In this document: positions 1 through 10,270 of the stretch, in pieces | How the letters are laid out: every line of letters begins with the position of its first letter | How positions within the stretch are numbered: the first letter of the stretch is position 1 | DNA from: Vibrio nitrifigilis | Lineage (GTDB): Bacteria > Pseudomonadota > Gammaproteobacteria > Enterobacterales > Vibrionaceae | Reading direction: 5' to 3' | Assembly: GCF_015686695.1 (NCBI RefSeq) | Contig: NZ_JADPMR010000001.1 | Location: forward strand, 2,046,001 to 2,110,000 | Length of the DNA stretch: 64,000 bases | Notes under the pieces: model-generated | Told to the model about the DNA's origin: nothing | The model's database searches: none | The model's input: the letters and a program-made list of their open reading frames with translations, nothing else | Made by a program: the position numbers and the translations under genes

Positions 1-825
1 CCAGTCACGCCAGAAAATCTCTCCACCAATGTTTTCAACAGGTTTAATCACCCCTGCAATACCAATTACCGCCAAAATGTTAAACATGTTTGAGCCAATA
101 ATATTACCTAAAGCGATATCATGTTCGCCTTTTTTCGCGGCAATAATAGTCGCGGCTAACTCTGGTAACGATGTGCCTAATGCCACAACGGTTAAACCGA
201 TAATTAAATCACTGACACCTAACGCATGCGCAATATCGACGGAGCCCCACACCAACAGGCGCGAACTTCCCATCAAAATCAGCAAACTCACAACCAACCA
301 AATAATGGCGGTTTTTGTGCTCATCGTATTCGATTTGATTTCATCAATGGCTTCTGGCTCAAGATCGCTAGCATCACCTTTCATACCACGATAGATTGAC
401 CAAAATACAAAGCAGAAAAATCCACCTAGCAATAGCCATGCTTCTACCTGTGAAAGCGTGCTATTCCAAAGCATAGCACCTAACACAATAGAAATAATGA
501 GCAATAAAGGCAGTTCTTTTTTGACGATTTTAGATTGCACAGACAAAGGGGCAATCATCGCAGCTAAGCCAAGCACTAAACTGATATTAACCACGTTTGA
601 GCCCAACGCATTGCCCAACGCCAATGCTGGAGAACCTTCCATCGCAGCCATCGCCGACACCACCATTTCGGGTGCAGAGGTGCCAAAGCCAACAATGACC
701 ATACCGATCAATAATGGGGGCATACCTGCATGAAACGCGGTAGCTGAAGCGCTTTCAACAAATTTGTCTGCACTCCAGACCAACAAAACAAAGCCAAAAA
801 TAATGGCGAGTATCGATAGCAACAT
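1..825 (-). CDS. Calcium/sodium antiporter (CaCA family), 3' end outside window
   Basis: Inner-membrane cation exchanger of the bacterial YrbG-like CaCA family, expected to move Ca2+ against Na+ or H+. Read on the minus strand from an ATG at 825, 275 codons stay open to position 1, so the C-terminus lies outside. The two alpha repeats that mark the family are visible: GNALGSNVVNISLVLG in the N-terminal half and GNIIGSNMFNILAVIG in the second half, each preceded by a GTS(A/L)PE motif (GFGTSAPEMV, ALGTSLPELA). These helices carry the ion-binding acidic residues. A polar acidic loop (DASDLEPEAIDEIKS) separates the halves. The plus-strand open frames over this interval are its shadows. Family assignment is strong; the transported ion is inferred. 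Confidence 0.9.
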   Translation of the reverse strand, partial: MLLSILAIIFGFVLLVWSADKFVESASATAFHAGMPPLLIGMVIVGFGTSAPEMVVSAMAAMEGSPALALGNALGSNVVNISLVLGLAAMIAPLSVQSKIVKKELPLLLIISIVLGAMLWNSTLSQVEAWLLLGGFFCFVFWSIYRGMKGDASDLEPEAIDEIKSNTMSTKTAIIWLVVSLLILMGSSRLLVWGSVDIAHALGVSDLIIGLTVVALGTSLPELAATIIAAKKGEHDIALGNIIGSNMFNILAVIGIAGVIKPVENIGGEIFWRDW

Positions 826-1159
826 TCGTACTTCTCTTCTTATCGTAATGGTTTAACGTCATCATAAAATGAAGCACAAGGCGAAAGGACATAACGTTAT
901 CCAAGATTCAAGAAGACTGCGTTTTACATCAACATAAATGCAATGTCAGATTGTTGGTCTTGAGGAAGGCGATTATAGATAAGGGGCTGAAGGAATACAA
1001 CGTTGAAATCAATTCAACATCATCACTGACAATTTATTCTGTTTATCAACCTAATATCGTTCAACCTCTAAGCAAAGGTATAGCAACGATACCAAGCTAA
1101 ATATCAGGCTATTACTGAGTGATAAAAGAAATTTTTATGACATCTAGCATAAAGTCAGA
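826..1159. other. Intergenic region, no feature recognised
   Basis: A 334-bp AT-rich gap between the start of the antiporter gene and the end of the AraC-family gene. It should hold the antiporter promoter. I see no convincing terminator, repeat or small gene. Confidence 0.5.
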
Positions 1160-1969
1160 TCAATTCACCAATGTTTGTTTACGAAACGCACTTGGATTTA
1201 TCCCTGTCACCGTTTTAAATTTTGAGCTGAAGTAATTGCTATCTGTATAACCACACTCAAAAGCGACGCTGGTGACACTCTCACCTTGACGTAAGCGCCC
1301 TATCGCATGACGAATCCGTAAGTGATTGATAAAACGGTTGGTGGACATTCCTGTCAATTGAGAAATTTCTTTTGCTAACGCTTTTGGTGTTACTTTAAAC
1401 TGCTCACACACAATAGCAACAGACAAATCAGGATCCGCATAATGATTAGCTAAATATACCAACGCATTGATAACCGGTGAGTTTTCTGTAACGCGGCTAT
1501 CTAGCCTTTCAATACACAACAGAAGTTGCTCAAATAATAAATTCACCATGACTTTGGTATTTTTTCTCTGATTGTTTTGCTCTTTTTCTATGGCTAGCGC
1601 CAAATTAAAAATCGGCTGAAAAGCAGATTGAGTAATTAAAAAATTATTCTGTTCACTCTCTAGTTTTTTAATTACATCAACGCAGCATGAATGGATATTC
1701 AAATTCGATTTGCTATATAGCACATTAACTAAATGGACATCTTTCGTATCCAAATATTGATGATAGTCTCTTTCACTTACACAACAGATGCTATTTGGCA
1801 ATAAAAGGCTTTGCTGACCATTTACAATATGGGTGCCACTACCATGGCAAACTAAGACAAGTTCTGAAAAATCATGGCAATGCTCAGGGTAATCCACTTG
1901 AGGCTTACGCCCCAAAACTCGGATATTACTCTCATTTCCAACATATTCATCATAAGTTAGATATAACAT
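1160..1969 (-). CDS. AraC-family activator of RhaS/RhaR type
   Basis: A 269-residue transcription factor. The N-terminal cupin-like part has PQVDYPEHCHDFSELVLVCHGSGTHIVNGQ, which closely follows the sugar-binding region of RhaS and RhaR. The C-terminal third carries two helix-turn-helix motifs (around 183-205 and 232-255), ending in CGYTDSNYFSSKFKTVTGINPSAFRK, the AraC signature. It is the last gene of the rhamnose cluster, in the same direction, about 220 bp after rhaD, with a GAGGAATT ribosome site before its ATG. In E. coli two regulators, rhaS and rhaR, lie divergent from rhaBAD. Here only one is present, so it probably acts as the single L-rhamnose-responsive activator. Which of the two paralogues it matches best cannot be settled by eye. 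Confidence 0.85.
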   Translation of the reverse strand: MLYLTYDEYVGNESNIRVLGRKPQVDYPEHCHDFSELVLVCHGSGTHIVNGQQSLLLPNSICCVSERDYHQYLDTKDVHLVNVLYSKSNLNIHSCCVDVIKKLESEQNNFLITQSAFQPIFNLALAIEKEQNNQRKNTKVMVNLLFEQLLLCIERLDSRVTENSPVINALVYLANHYADPDLSVAIVCEQFKVTPKALAKEISQLTGMSTNRFINHLRIRHAIGRLRQGESVTSVAFECGYTDSNYFSSKFKTVTGINPSAFRKQTLVN

Positions 1970-2145
1970 GCTAATTCCTCGTCTTTATCCCTCCTATATT
2001 GTGACCTTTTGTTTTTATTAAGCTGAGAGTTCCTTCTCAGTATAAAACCATCCATTTGATCAATGTTTTAGTTTGTTAACAGGGTCACTAACCTATTTAA
2101 AGCATGAGCATAATCAACTAAAAATCAATAAGTTAAATAGAAACA

Positions 2146-2170
2146 GCGAGTGTACATACTCGCCGTTTTT
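2146..2170. terminator. Hairpin terminator after rhaD
   Basis: GCGAGT (2146-2151) pairs with ACTCGC (2158-2163) and is followed by GTTTTT on the plus strand. On the minus strand, the direction of rhaD, it is followed by a weaker TGTTTC tract. It probably ends rhaD transcripts or dampens read-through into the regulator gene. Confidence 0.5.
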
Positions 2171-2192
2171 AATCTTTTATCAGTGTCACAAA

Positions 2193-2996
2193 TTATAGGT
2201 TAAATTCTCGTTTCAGGATTTCCATATTTTCTTTTGTTACCCCTTCAGGCTCATAACCTGATGCAAGGCACATAAGATAAAGTTTTGCTCCCTTGTTCGC
2301 GACATCAATAAAGTCAAACGCTTGCAGAACATCTTCGCCCGATGCTGTCGCACCGTGTTTTTCCCAGACCGCAACATTATTCTCTAATAACGATGCGGTT
2401 GTACGGTCAGCTAGCTCTTCAGAAGATGGCAAACAATAAGGAATCATCCCGACACCTCGCGGTACAAAAGCCCGTACTTCAGGCAACATTTTCCAACAAG
2501 TTTGGGTAAAAAGCTCACTGCTAGAAGAAATGTCGGGATGGTGCGATAACGCGATAAGTTCCAGCGGGTGCGTATGTACCACAGATTTATCTGTCGCACC
2601 GCTAGCGCGTTTAGCTTCTAGTATCTTTATATGGCTAATAAATTCAGAAGTAGGAGCAAAAGAAACGGATGCGTTACCTCCCCATAGAATTTTATAACCA
2701 TTAGCCTTCTTATTAAGTTGTAAAACACAACCTGCATATGAAGGGTCTCGTAACTCACGAATACGTTGTCCAGTCCCTTTAACGAAATAAATCCGTTGTG
2801 CCGCTGAAATCGGTAATTGTAATGGCAGATCTTTTTCCACCAAGGTACTGGTATCACCAACCGGACCATAAATATCGGTTAAATCAACAGAAATATTGCC
2901 ACCATTACGTTCAGCCCATTCACGTTGCCAAAGGCATTGCGATACCTCTTGCACCTTATCTATTTCATTTTGAACCGCTTGATTAAGAATACTCAT
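2193..2996 (-). CDS. rhaD: Rhamnulose-1-phosphate aldolase
   Basis: Class II, zinc-dependent aldolase that splits L-rhamnulose 1-phosphate into dihydroxyacetone phosphate and L-lactaldehyde in the cytoplasm. The start is set at the ATG at 2996, giving 267 residues (E. coli about 274), because it overlaps the rhaM stop as ATGA; a longer in-frame start at 3029 would run into rhaM. HTHP at 141-144 gives two zinc histidines, a third lies in WEKHGA near 214, and an acidic residue at 118 (APTSEF) fits the catalytic glutamate. The N-terminal NGGNISV motif is typical of the aldolase II fold. Last enzyme gene of the rhamnose operon. Confidence 0.95.
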   Translation of the reverse strand: MSILNQAVQNEIDKVQEVSQCLWQREWAERNGGNISVDLTDIYGPVGDTSTLVEKDLPLQLPISAAQRIYFVKGTGQRIRELRDPSYAGCVLQLNKKANGYKILWGGNASVSFAPTSEFISHIKILEAKRASGATDKSVVHTHPLELIALSHHPDISSSSELFTQTCWKMLPEVRAFVPRGVGMIPYCLPSSEELADRTTASLLENNVAVWEKHGATASGEDVLQAFDFIDVANKGAKLYLMCLASGYEPEGVTKENMEILKREFNL

Positions 2997-3307
2997 TTTA
3001 AATAAAACACCTCTGTTAATGGTTTGCATACGGGTGAGTTATCGGCGTTAGTCGCCATGACATCTTGCATATAATCCCACCATTCTCGGCAGATTTTCGT
3101 GTCACTCACCGCTTCCCATTGCGCTTCGCTTTCTATTTCCACGTAACCAAACAGTAAATTCTGTTCAGCAAATAAATGAATCGAGTAATTGTGTCCGCCA
3201 TGGCTTTTTAATACGTCTTTCATTCCTTTCCATAATTCTGCGTGACGACGTTGATATTCTTGATGGCAATCTGGATTAACGTACATAACAAATGTTTTGC
3301 GAATCAT
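2993..3307 (-). CDS. rhaM: L-rhamnose mutarotase
   Basis: Interconverts the alpha and beta anomers of L-rhamnose so that the isomerase receives its preferred form. The protein has 104 residues, the same length as E. coli RhaM, with the expected dimeric ferredoxin-like fold. The family's active-site residues are in place: Tyr18, His22 and the tryptophan pair at 76-77 (REWWDYM). Its stop codon overlaps the rhaD start (ATGA), so the two are translationally coupled. rhaT ends about 12 bp upstream. Confidence 0.95.
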   Translation of the reverse strand: MIRKTFVMYVNPDCHQEYQRRHAELWKGMKDVLKSHGGHNYSIHLFAEQNLLFGYVEIESEAQWEAVSDTKICREWWDYMQDVMATNADNSPVCKPLTEVFYLK

Positions 3308-3319
3308 TGTATTATCTCC

Positions 3320-4348
3320 TTACTGCGCCATGCCCAAGCCCACAATGTTGGCAGCACCGATAATGACCAATAGTCCAGCGATTAGAATACGGACAGGACG
3401 AGTGCCTACTCCTTTCCATTCCGCCATGATCAAACCGATAATGCCGCCGAATAAGACATAACAAGACATGTGCAACATCCAGTTAATGTAATCTAGGCGA
3501 GCTGGCACGGATGCTTCACCCCACCCATAGAAGAAGAACTGCAAGTACCACATGATGCCGCCCATTGCAGTGAACAGTAGGTTGCGAGCGAGAAGAGAAC
3601 GTCCAAGTGTTAAATCATGGCGAACTGAAATCTCTTTTTTATGCAAGATGTTGTAAGCACAGAACAAGAAATTAACAATGGCACCGCCGCCCATGATGAA
3701 GCCATATGCAGGCATCGCTACATAAAGATAATTGATACCCAACGCTTCAGATTGCGCTTTGATTGGACCCGCAGCATTTAAGCCAAAAGCAAACCCTGCT
3801 GAGAAAATGCCGCATATAATGGCTAAAATGATCCCTTTTTTGAGGTTGAATTCTTCGGCTCGTTCTCCCATCACTTTTTCTTTTTCATTTCCGGCATAGG
3901 CCACAACTGCGATACCGACCAACGCAACCGCAATGCCTATCATGGTTAAAGAACCGCCAGCGGATTCAATAAGCGCCCCTAATTGCCCCTTCAAAAATGG
4001 GGGTAACAAGGTCCCCACAGCTAAGTTCAATCCGATAGCGATCCCAATCCCCATTGACATACCGAGATAGCGCATGGTCAATCCATATGTGATGTTGCCA
4101 ATTCCCCACATCGCTCCGCAAAAGATCAGCATCGCAAACGTCGAGTTCGGGATATGGGAGTAAAACTCTCCCAGGTTCGGCACTAACATCATGGTGACGA
4201 GCCAAGGCATCAAGACCCAAGAAAACACACCACCAATTGACCACATTAATTCCCAAGACCAACCTTGAACTTTTTTATAAGGTGCATAGAAAGCGGCTGC
4301 GGATGCAGCGCCTACCATATGCCAACCTATACCAGCGATAACAGACAT
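3320..4348 (-). CDS. rhaT: L-rhamnose/proton symporter
   Basis: Inner-membrane permease of the drug/metabolite transporter superfamily that imports L-rhamnose with H+. At 342 residues it matches the family length (E. coli 344), and about ten hydrophobic helices are visible. The N-terminus MSVIAGIGWHMVGAASAAAFYAPYKKVQGWSWE (split here as an early helix plus a conserved polar YKKVQGWSWE loop) is characteristic. It sits between rhaA and rhaM in the same direction, so uptake is encoded with catabolism, unlike E. coli where rhaT is a separate unit beside rhaSR. Confidence 0.95.
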   Translation of the reverse strand: MSVIAGIGWHMVGAASAAAFYAPYKKVQGWSWELMWSIGGVFSWVLMPWLVTMMLVPNLGEFYSHIPNSTFAMLIFCGAMWGIGNITYGLTMRYLGMSMGIGIAIGLNLAVGTLLPPFLKGQLGALIESAGGSLTMIGIAVALVGIAVVAYAGNEKEKVMGERAEEFNLKKGIILAIICGIFSAGFAFGLNAAGPIKAQSEALGINYLYVAMPAYGFIMGGGAIVNFLFCAYNILHKKEISVRHDLTLGRSLLARNLLFTAMGGIMWYLQFFFYGWGEASVPARLDYINWMLHMSCYVLFGGIIGLIMAEWKGVGTRPVRILIAGLLVIIGAANIVGLGMAQ

Positions 4349-4442
4349 AAAATTTTTCCTTATTATATGTAGGGTATTCCCGCCTTCCCCTGTCTCAATA
4401 AGGCGAGGAAGACGAGTGTTTCTTATTATTTTTTTGACTGGA

Positions 4443-5702
4443 TTAACGCGCTGCCAGTACGGTTGCTTCGTAATCTTTTACCAGAGGAAGCCACGCTTGA
4501 CCGACAGGTACATCATTGATTTGGCAGAAGTAATCCCATACTGCGTTCCACGGCATTGAATGGGCTTCCTCGAGAAGAGCGAGTCGAGTGGTATAATCAA
4601 ACGCCTGCTCTGCTTGCTGCAATTGTTGATAAGGTTCCAGATAGGCTTTCAATAGGGCTTTTTGTGCATTACGGGTACCAATAACCCAAGCTGCAATTCT
4701 GTTAATAGAGGCATCAAAGAAGTCTAAGCCAATTGACACTCTGTCTTGTAAGTCATTACGCACAATTTCACGCATAATAGATTGGGTTTCATCGTCAAAT
4801 GAGACCACATGGTCAGAATCCCAACGAACCGGGCGAGTGACATGCAGCAACAAGTGCTGAACATAGAGAGAACATGCAGAAATTTTGTCACTGATGACTT
4901 CTGTTGGATGAAAGTGGCCAGCATCCAAACACAGTGCTGTACCACGAGTGGCGGCATAACCGAGATAAAATTCGTTACTACCAACGGTGTAGGCTTCTGC
5001 ACCAATCCCAAACAATTTACTTTCGACTGCATCAAGGTGATAGTTAGGATCAACCTTTTCAGCGATTGCTTCGTCAAGTGCGCTGATCAAACGTTCGCGA
5101 GGAGCAAGGCGGTCTATAGTTTGATCTTTCATGCCGTCAGGTATCCAGATGTTCATGACCGAAGGCGTGCCTAACTCTTTACCAAAGTACGCAGAGATTT
5201 TGCGACATGCTTTTACGTGATCAATCCAGAAACGACGTACTTTTTCATCTGGGTGAGATAACGTAAAACCATCATCAGCCAGAGGGTGAGAAAAGAGCGT
5301 TGGGTTAAAATCTAAGCCAATATTTTGCTCTTTGGCCCACTCGACCCACGAAGCAAAATGTTTGGGTTCAATCTGATCTCGTTCAACCTTTTCATCGGTA
5401 TCTAGGTAAATGGCATGTAAATTCATCCGCTTTTTACCCGGAATGAATTCAAACGCTTTTTCCATATCAGCCCGCAATTGAGATGGTGTGGTTGCAGCAC
5501 CCGGATAATTACCAGTGGCTTGAATACCACCGCTAAGTGCGATATCAGGTGATTCAAACCCTTTCACATCATCCCCCTGCCAGCAGTGCATTGAGATAGC
5601 CGTTTGAGCGAGTTTTTTCAGTGCCTCCTCTGTATCTACACCAAGTGCCTGATAACGTTGCTGAGCTTGGCGATATGCCGCAGTAATTTGTTCATCTTTC
5701 AT
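4443..5702 (-). CDS. rhaA: L-rhamnose isomerase
   Basis: Cytoplasmic metal-dependent isomerase converting L-rhamnose to L-rhamnulose. The ATG at 5702 (MKDEQIT) gives 419 residues, the length of the E. coli enzyme. A frame open to 5732 would overlap rhaB and lacks support, whereas GAAGGT lies just before 5702. Conserved blocks include HCWQGDDV near the N-terminus, [10 protein letters not shown], and [15 protein letters not shown], which supplies metal-binding Asp and His residues in the TIM barrel. It begins 13 bp after rhaB ends. Confidence 0.97.
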   Translation of the reverse strand: MKDEQITAAYRQAQQRYQALGVDTEEALKKLAQTAISMHCWQGDDVKGFESPDIALSGGIQATGNYPGAATTPSQLRADMEKAFEFIPGKKRMNLHAIYLDTDEKVERDQIEPKHFASWVEWAKEQNIGLDFNPTLFSHPLADDGFTLSHPDEKVRRFWIDHVKACRKISAYFGKELGTPSVMNIWIPDGMKDQTIDRLAPRERLISALDEAIAEKVDPNYHLDAVESKLFGIGAEAYTVGSNEFYLGYAATRGTALCLDAGHFHPTEVISDKISACSLYVQHLLLHVTRPVRWDSDHVVSFDDETQSIMREIVRNDLQDRVSIGLDFFDASINRIAAWVIGTRNAQKALLKAYLEPYQQLQQAEQAFDYTTRLALLEEAHSMPWNAVWDYFCQINDVPVGQAWLPLVKDYEATVLAAR

Positions 5703-5715
5703 GGTTGTTACCTTC

Positions 5716-7155
5716 TTATTTGAGCAGTGCAAACTGCGCTTTTATTTGTTCTAAACCTTCAATGTGAGAAGGTTGATAATGTTTCACATCAGAGCATGCT
5801 TCGATGATTTGTCGGCCTTCTTCAAGGCAAGAGATTGCATCGAGAGCAATAAATTGGTTCATCACATTCCCCAAAGCGGATGCCTCGGTAGGCTCAGTGA
5901 CAACAGGGATTTGGCACACATCAGCGCACAATTGGTTAAGGAAATGATCTTGGGTGCCTCCACCCACAATACGTAGTGCTTCAATGGGGCGTTCTAGTGC
6001 ACCAGACAGTTGATGTAATCCAGCGCTATAAGCCAACGCTAAACTGTCGTAAATACAACGCACAATCTGGGCTAGGCTAGTCGGTGCAGGCAGATCTCGA
6101 GTAGTGAACCACTGCACAATGGCTTCTGTCATGGAGTTAGGGTTGAGAAACGAATCATCATTTGGATTACAGATAAACTCAAATGGCGTGGCGTTTTGCG
6201 CGAGCAATTTGACATCACTAAAAGCCAATGATGGATTTTCTGCTTTAATTCTCTGGATTAGCCACAAACCCATGATGTTTTTTAAGATGCGATAACGTCC
6301 ATCCACACCACCCTCATTTGTCAGGTTATACTCAAAGGCCTTTTCATTTAGACATGGCGTTTGGCTTTCCACCCCAATCAAAGACCAAGTGCCAGAACTT
6401 AAATACGCACAAGATTCAGATGACAGCGGAGTAGCGGCGACCGCAGAGGCTGTGTCGTGACTGGCAACGGAACACACGGGAATTTGGATGTCTCCGTGCT
6501 GATATTGACCAATCATGCGGTTAGGCATTTTAGGTGGTAAGAACCAATTGAGGTTCGCCCCACATGCTTTGACTAATGTGCTGTTCCAAGTTTTATCTTG
6601 GCAATCGAGTAACTGGCTGGTTGATGCGTTGGTATATTCACAGTGCTTCACTCCGCATAACTTGTAGTTGAGGTAATCCGGAACAAAGAGCAGCGTATCA
6701 ATTTGGTCAAACCATACTGGGCGTTCATCAGCGATCGCCTTTAACTGATAAATCGTGTTAAAAGGCAAAAACTGAATACCACTGATGGTGTATATGTCTT
6801 GAGGTGAAAAGTGATTTTCTTGTTGCAGGGTTTGTTGAACCCCTTGAGTTCTCGCGTCTCGATAACTGACAAAGTTACCTAAGTGTGTACCGTATTGGTC
6901 GAGCAAGACAAAGTCGACCCCCCAAGTATCGATACCTAATGAACAGACATCATGATATGTCGCGACAACGCGATTAATCCCGACTTTGATCTCTTCTAAA
7001 ATTGAATACAAGTCCCAGCAGCTGTGTCCATCGCGCTGTACTTGTTGGTTTGAAAATCGGTGCGCTTCTTCTAAACGAATGCGCCCTTCATCGAGATGCC
7101 CGGCCATTACTCGACCACTTGATGCACCTAAATCAATTGCTATCACTGTTTTCAT
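5716..7155 (-). CDS. rhaB: Rhamnulokinase
   Basis: Phosphorylates L-rhamnulose at O-1 with ATP. It belongs to the FGGY sugar-kinase family and has 479 residues, close to the E. coli enzyme. The N-terminal phosphate loop reads [11 protein letters not shown] (6-16), the second actin-like domain has [11 protein letters not shown], and the C-terminal adenosine motif is [18 protein letters not shown]. First gene of the minus-strand operon; the 280-bp gap in front of it, shared with a divergent helicase gene, should hold the rhamnose promoter. Confidence 0.97.
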   Translation of the reverse strand: MKTVIAIDLGASSGRVMAGHLDEGRIRLEEAHRFSNQQVQRDGHSCWDLYSILEEIKVGINRVVATYHDVCSLGIDTWGVDFVLLDQYGTHLGNFVSYRDARTQGVQQTLQQENHFSPQDIYTISGIQFLPFNTIYQLKAIADERPVWFDQIDTLLFVPDYLNYKLCGVKHCEYTNASTSQLLDCQDKTWNSTLVKACGANLNWFLPPKMPNRMIGQYQHGDIQIPVCSVASHDTASAVAATPLSSESCAYLSSGTWSLIGVESQTPCLNEKAFEYNLTNEGGVDGRYRILKNIMGLWLIQRIKAENPSLAFSDVKLLAQNATPFEFICNPNDDSFLNPNSMTEAIVQWFTTRDLPAPTSLAQIVRCIYDSLALAYSAGLHQLSGALERPIEALRIVGGGTQDHFLNQLCADVCQIPVVTEPTEASALGNVMNQFIALDAISCLEEGRQIIEACSDVKHYQPSHIEGLEQIKAQFALLK

Positions 7156-7248
7156 TGGCGTTCGTCCTCATTCATCATGAGTGTTATTAAAGCCAATGTT
7201 TTCAGTCAAAAACTTAACAAATCTGCCCGGCGTGTTTTGCTCGAGGCC

Positions 7249-7284
7249 AAATTTTTAAGATAGCGCTGTTGCGCTTCAAAATTT
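7249..7284. promoter_or_regulatory. Inverted repeat upstream of rhaB, possible operator
   Basis: Outer arms AAATTTT and AAAATTT flank inner arms AGCGC (7262-7266) and GCGCT (7271-7275) around TGTT, with unequal bulges between them. The repeat is 94-129 bp upstream of the rhaB start. AraC-type activators commonly bind paired half-sites in this zone, so it is a reasonable candidate for the site of the regulator encoded at 1160-1969. It could instead serve the divergent helicase gene. This is inference only. Confidence 0.35.
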
Positions 7285-7436
7285 CCGAATTTGTTCGATG
7301 CCCCTCCTTCATCACCTTAACCAAAGGCTAAGTTGATCATTCGTACCTAGGCAAAATAACCGAGCCTTGTCGGCAAATGTGTTATAGTTACGGTCTATTT
7401 ATTGCCGACACTTCGGACTGTTTCTAGAGTAATTTG

Positions 7437-8639
7437 ATGTCTTTTGAACAACTTGGATTAAGCCAACCCATTATTCAGGCACTACGTGCACTGAATTACC
7501 AAAAACCGACCCATATTCAAAATCAATCGATCCCTGTGATTTTGGAAGGTCGTAATTTAATTGCGGCCGCACAAACTGGTACAGGTAAAACGGCAAGTTA
7601 TTTATTGCCGATTATCGAACGTTTGCGTGAAGCGACGACTCAGCGTAAAAAGCGCATCCGAGCGCTAATTTTGGTTCCTACTCGCGAGCTCGCTGTGCAG
7701 GTAGAAAAAAGTATCAGTGACTATGCACTATTTACCCAATTAAAAGGATTGGCAGTATTCGGTGGCGTGGACGATAAGCCGCAACGAGAAGCGTTGATTG
7801 ATGGTGTGGATGTATTGGTTGCGACGCCTGGTCGTTTATTAGATTTGTATGGCAAACATGCCGTACATTTTGAAGAAATTGAATATCTTGTACTTGATGA
7901 AGCTGATCGAATGCTCGACATGGGCTTTATCGACGACATTAATAAGATTTTAGATCGTGTCCCAGAAGACGTTCAACAACTGCTCTTTTCTGCAACGCTG
8001 TCTAACAAAGTCCGCGATCTTGCCAAATCTGCCGTTAATGATGCCTTCGAAATTAGTATTGCCGCTAAAGCCGCATCTAAAGCGAACACTGCGCAATGGC
8101 TGATTACGGTCGATAAAGATCAAAAATCTTCGCTGTTAAGCCACCTAATTAAAGAAAACGAATGGAAGCAGGCGCTTATTTTTATTGAAACGAAAAAAGG
8201 GGCCGCTAAGCTGGTAACACAATTAGAAAAACGTGGTATCTACGCCGAAGCATTTCACAGCGGTCGTAGCCAAGAAATTCGTAATCGACTGCTTGAGCAA
8301 TTTAAAGTGGGCGAGATTCCGTTTTTGGTCGCAACAGGTGTCGGTGCTCGTGGTATTGATATTGATAACCTAGAGCGCGTCATTAACTACGATTTACCTT
8401 TCCCGGCAGATGATTACGTTCACCGTATCGGTCGAACAGGTCGTGCTACGGCCACAGGTGAAGCCATTTCTCTGGTATCGAAAGATGACTTTAAAAACCT
8501 ATGCATGATTGAAAGTCGACTTGGACATTTCATTGAACGCCGTGAAGTTGAAGGATTTACCCCGCGTAAACCAGTGCCCATTTCTATTCTGAACTACGTA
8601 CCTAAACACAAACGTACCAAAGAGCAACATGATCAATAA
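7437..8639 (+). CDS. DEAD-box ATP-dependent RNA helicase (RhlE/SrmB-like)
   Basis: RNA helicase of 400 residues that consists of the two RecA-like domains and little more. All core motifs are present: Q motif around 8-31, Walker A AQTGTGKT at 45-52, PTREL at 81-85, DEAD at 154-157, SAT at 185-187, ARGID at 304-308 and HRIGRTGR at 329-336. The C-terminal tail is short and lysine-rich, without the long RGG or basic extension of RhlE or DeaD. It probably acts in ribosome assembly or mRNA turnover; the exact paralogue is uncertain. The ATG at 7437 is preferred over an in-frame TTG one codon earlier. Divergent from rhaB. Confidence 0.9.
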   Translation: MSFEQLGLSQPIIQALRALNYQKPTHIQNQSIPVILEGRNLIAAAQTGTGKTASYLLPIIERLREATTQRKKRIRALILVPTRELAVQVEKSISDYALFTQLKGLAVFGGVDDKPQREALIDGVDVLVATPGRLLDLYGKHAVHFEEIEYLVLDEADRMLDMGFIDDINKILDRVPEDVQQLLFSATLSNKVRDLAKSAVNDAFEISIAAKAASKANTAQWLITVDKDQKSSLLSHLIKENEWKQALIFIETKKGAAKLVTQLEKRGIYAEAFHSGRSQEIRNRLLEQFKVGEIPFLVATGVGARGIDIDNLERVINYDLPFPADDYVHRIGRTGRATATGEAISLVSKDDFKNLCMIESRLGHFIERREVEGFTPRKPVPISILNYVPKHKRTKEQHDQ

Positions 8640-8700
8640 CGTACACGATTGAAGAGTTATCCCTACCTAACGCAGATAACTTTTCAGTCGCTGTCACTCG

Positions 8701-8730
8701 AGGCAGAGTTAAGCTTAACTCTGCCTTTTT
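8701..8730 (+). terminator. Intrinsic terminator after the helicase gene
   Basis: A perfect 26-bp palindrome (8701-8726, arms AGGCAGAGTTAAG and its complement) is followed by TTTT. It starts about 60 bp after the helicase stop codon. Confidence 0.9.
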
Positions 8731-9013
8731 AAATGGACGAATCGACGTCCGTTCAACATTCTTGCCCACAGAACAAACAGCCTACCTTTCGTTGAACATT
8801 AAACCATCAAACTAAAAAGTAACAAAAATTTAGTTTAAAACTCCAAATTATAATTAAATAATAGATTTAATAACCACAAATAAAACACAACACAGTTAAT
8901 ATAACTATCGTTTGTTTTTATAACCAGTGATTAGCACTAGTATGCTAATGTGATCAATTATTCTGATAAGCGTATTATTTTCGACATTAAATTTCACATC
9001 ATGCGGTATTTCA
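8731..9013. other. AT-rich upstream region of the permease gene
   Basis: Very AT-rich DNA, as expected for a promoter region. A sequence near 8949 (TGTGATCAATTATTC) resembles one half of a CRP site but lacks the second half. No gene is seen. Confidence 0.4.
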
Positions 9014-10270
9014 GTGAAAGACACTCAAGAATTACAAAAAATTAGCATTTCACTACAAAACAGATCATGGACTAAACATGATACTCATTGGCTACTGAGT
9101 TTATTCGGCACTGCTGTCGGAGCAGGCATCTTATTTTTACCCATCAATCTTGGTATTGGTGGGTTCTGGCCACTCATCATCATGGCGGTCATTGCATTCC
9201 CGATGACTTACTTTGCACACAGAGGCTTAGCCCGTTTTGTTTTATCCTCTAAAAATGAGCCCACTGACTTTACGGATGTCGTTGATGAGCACTTTGGCAC
9301 AAAAGCTGGCCGCTTAATCTCTTGGCTTTACTTTTTATCCATATTTCCAATTCTACTCATCTACGGCGTAGGTTTAACCAATACCGTTGATAGTTTCCTT
9401 GTCCACCAAGCGAATATGGCCTCACCGGCTCGTTGGTTACTTTCTGGCGCACTCGTTTTCACATTAATTGCAATCATGCTTGGTGGCGAAAAGATTATCC
9501 TACGCGTGTTTGCGGCTATGGTTTATCCCCTTGCCGCAACCTTATTGGTACTATCCCTATATTTGATCCCCTATTGGCACGCTCCTATGCTCTCGATGCC
9601 ATCATTGGATACGTTTGGATCGACAGTCTGGTTAGCCATTCCAGTGGTTGTGTTCTCATTTAGTCATGCTGCTGCCATTTCTAGCTTTGCTAACGTGCAG
9701 CGTCGTCATTACCGAGAGCGAGCGATCGAAAAATCAGAACAAATATTACGTAACACCAGTGTGCTACTCATCGCCTTTGTACTGTTGTTTGTGTTTTCAT
9801 GTATTTTTGCATTAACACCAGCAGAGCTAGCCCAAGCCAAAGCACAAAACATATCGGTGCTCACTTACCTGGCTAACGTGACCGACAATCCATTTATTGC
9901 CAACCTCGGTCCTCTCGTTGCTTTTGTCGCAATTACCTCATCGTTCTTGGGTCACTTTTTAGGCGCTCGCGAGAGCCTAAACGGTTTGATCATTAAACAT
10001 TGTCACATTTCTGCTCGTGCTGCAGACAAACTCTGTATTGCTATCCTATTTGTTTCTATCTGGGCTTGTGCGGTTTTTAACCCAAGTATTTTAGGTATGA
10101 TGGAAGCATTTTCAGGGCCAGTTATCGCGATGATTCTATTCTTAATGCCCATGTTAGCGGTATATAAAGTTCCGGCAATGAGCAAATATCGTCGCCATTT
10201 AAGTACCTACTTTATTTTGTTAACGGGAGCGTTAGCTGTCTCAGCGATTCTTTATACCATGCTGAAATAA
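9014..10270 (+). CDS. HAAAP-family amino-acid permease (serine/threonine transporter-like)
   Basis: Inner-membrane amino-acid/H+ or Na+ symporter, 418 residues with about eleven hydrophobic helices. The first helix reads WLLSLFGTAVGAGILFLPINLGIGGFWPL, matching SdaC/TdcC-type carriers of the hydroxy/aromatic amino acid permease family. The polar loop RRHYRERAIEKSEQILRN and the VVVFSFSHAAAISSFAN segment before it are also typical. The start is a GTG at 9014, since no ATG in this frame precedes the first helix. Substrate is probably L-serine or L-threonine but is not determined by sequence. Single gene, with a hairpin just after its stop. Confidence 0.85.
   Translation: MKDTQELQKISISLQNRSWTKHDTHWLLSLFGTAVGAGILFLPINLGIGGFWPLIIMAVIAFPMTYFAHRGLARFVLSSKNEPTDFTDVVDEHFGTKAGRLISWLYFLSIFPILLIYGVGLTNTVDSFLVHQANMASPARWLLSGALVFTLIAIMLGGEKIILRVFAAMVYPLAATLLVLSLYLIPYWHAPMLSMPSLDTFGSTVWLAIPVVVFSFSHAAAISSFANVQRRHYRERAIEKSEQILRNTSVLLIAFVLLFVFSCIFALTPAELAQAKAQNISVLTYLANVTDNPFIANLGPLVAFVAITSSFLGHFLGARESLNGLIIKHCHISARAADKLCIAILFVSIWACAVFNPSILGMMEAFSGPVIAMILFLMPMLAVYKVPAMSKYRRHLSTYFILLTGALAVSAILYTMLK

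Noticed and set aside
29..733. Plus-strand open frames opposite the antiporter gene
   Set aside because: They are shadows of the minus-strand CaCA antiporter, whose alpha-repeat motifs are clear on the other strand.
8949..8963. A CRP half-site ahead of the HAAAP permease gene
   Set aside because: Only one half matches; the partner half-site is not present.
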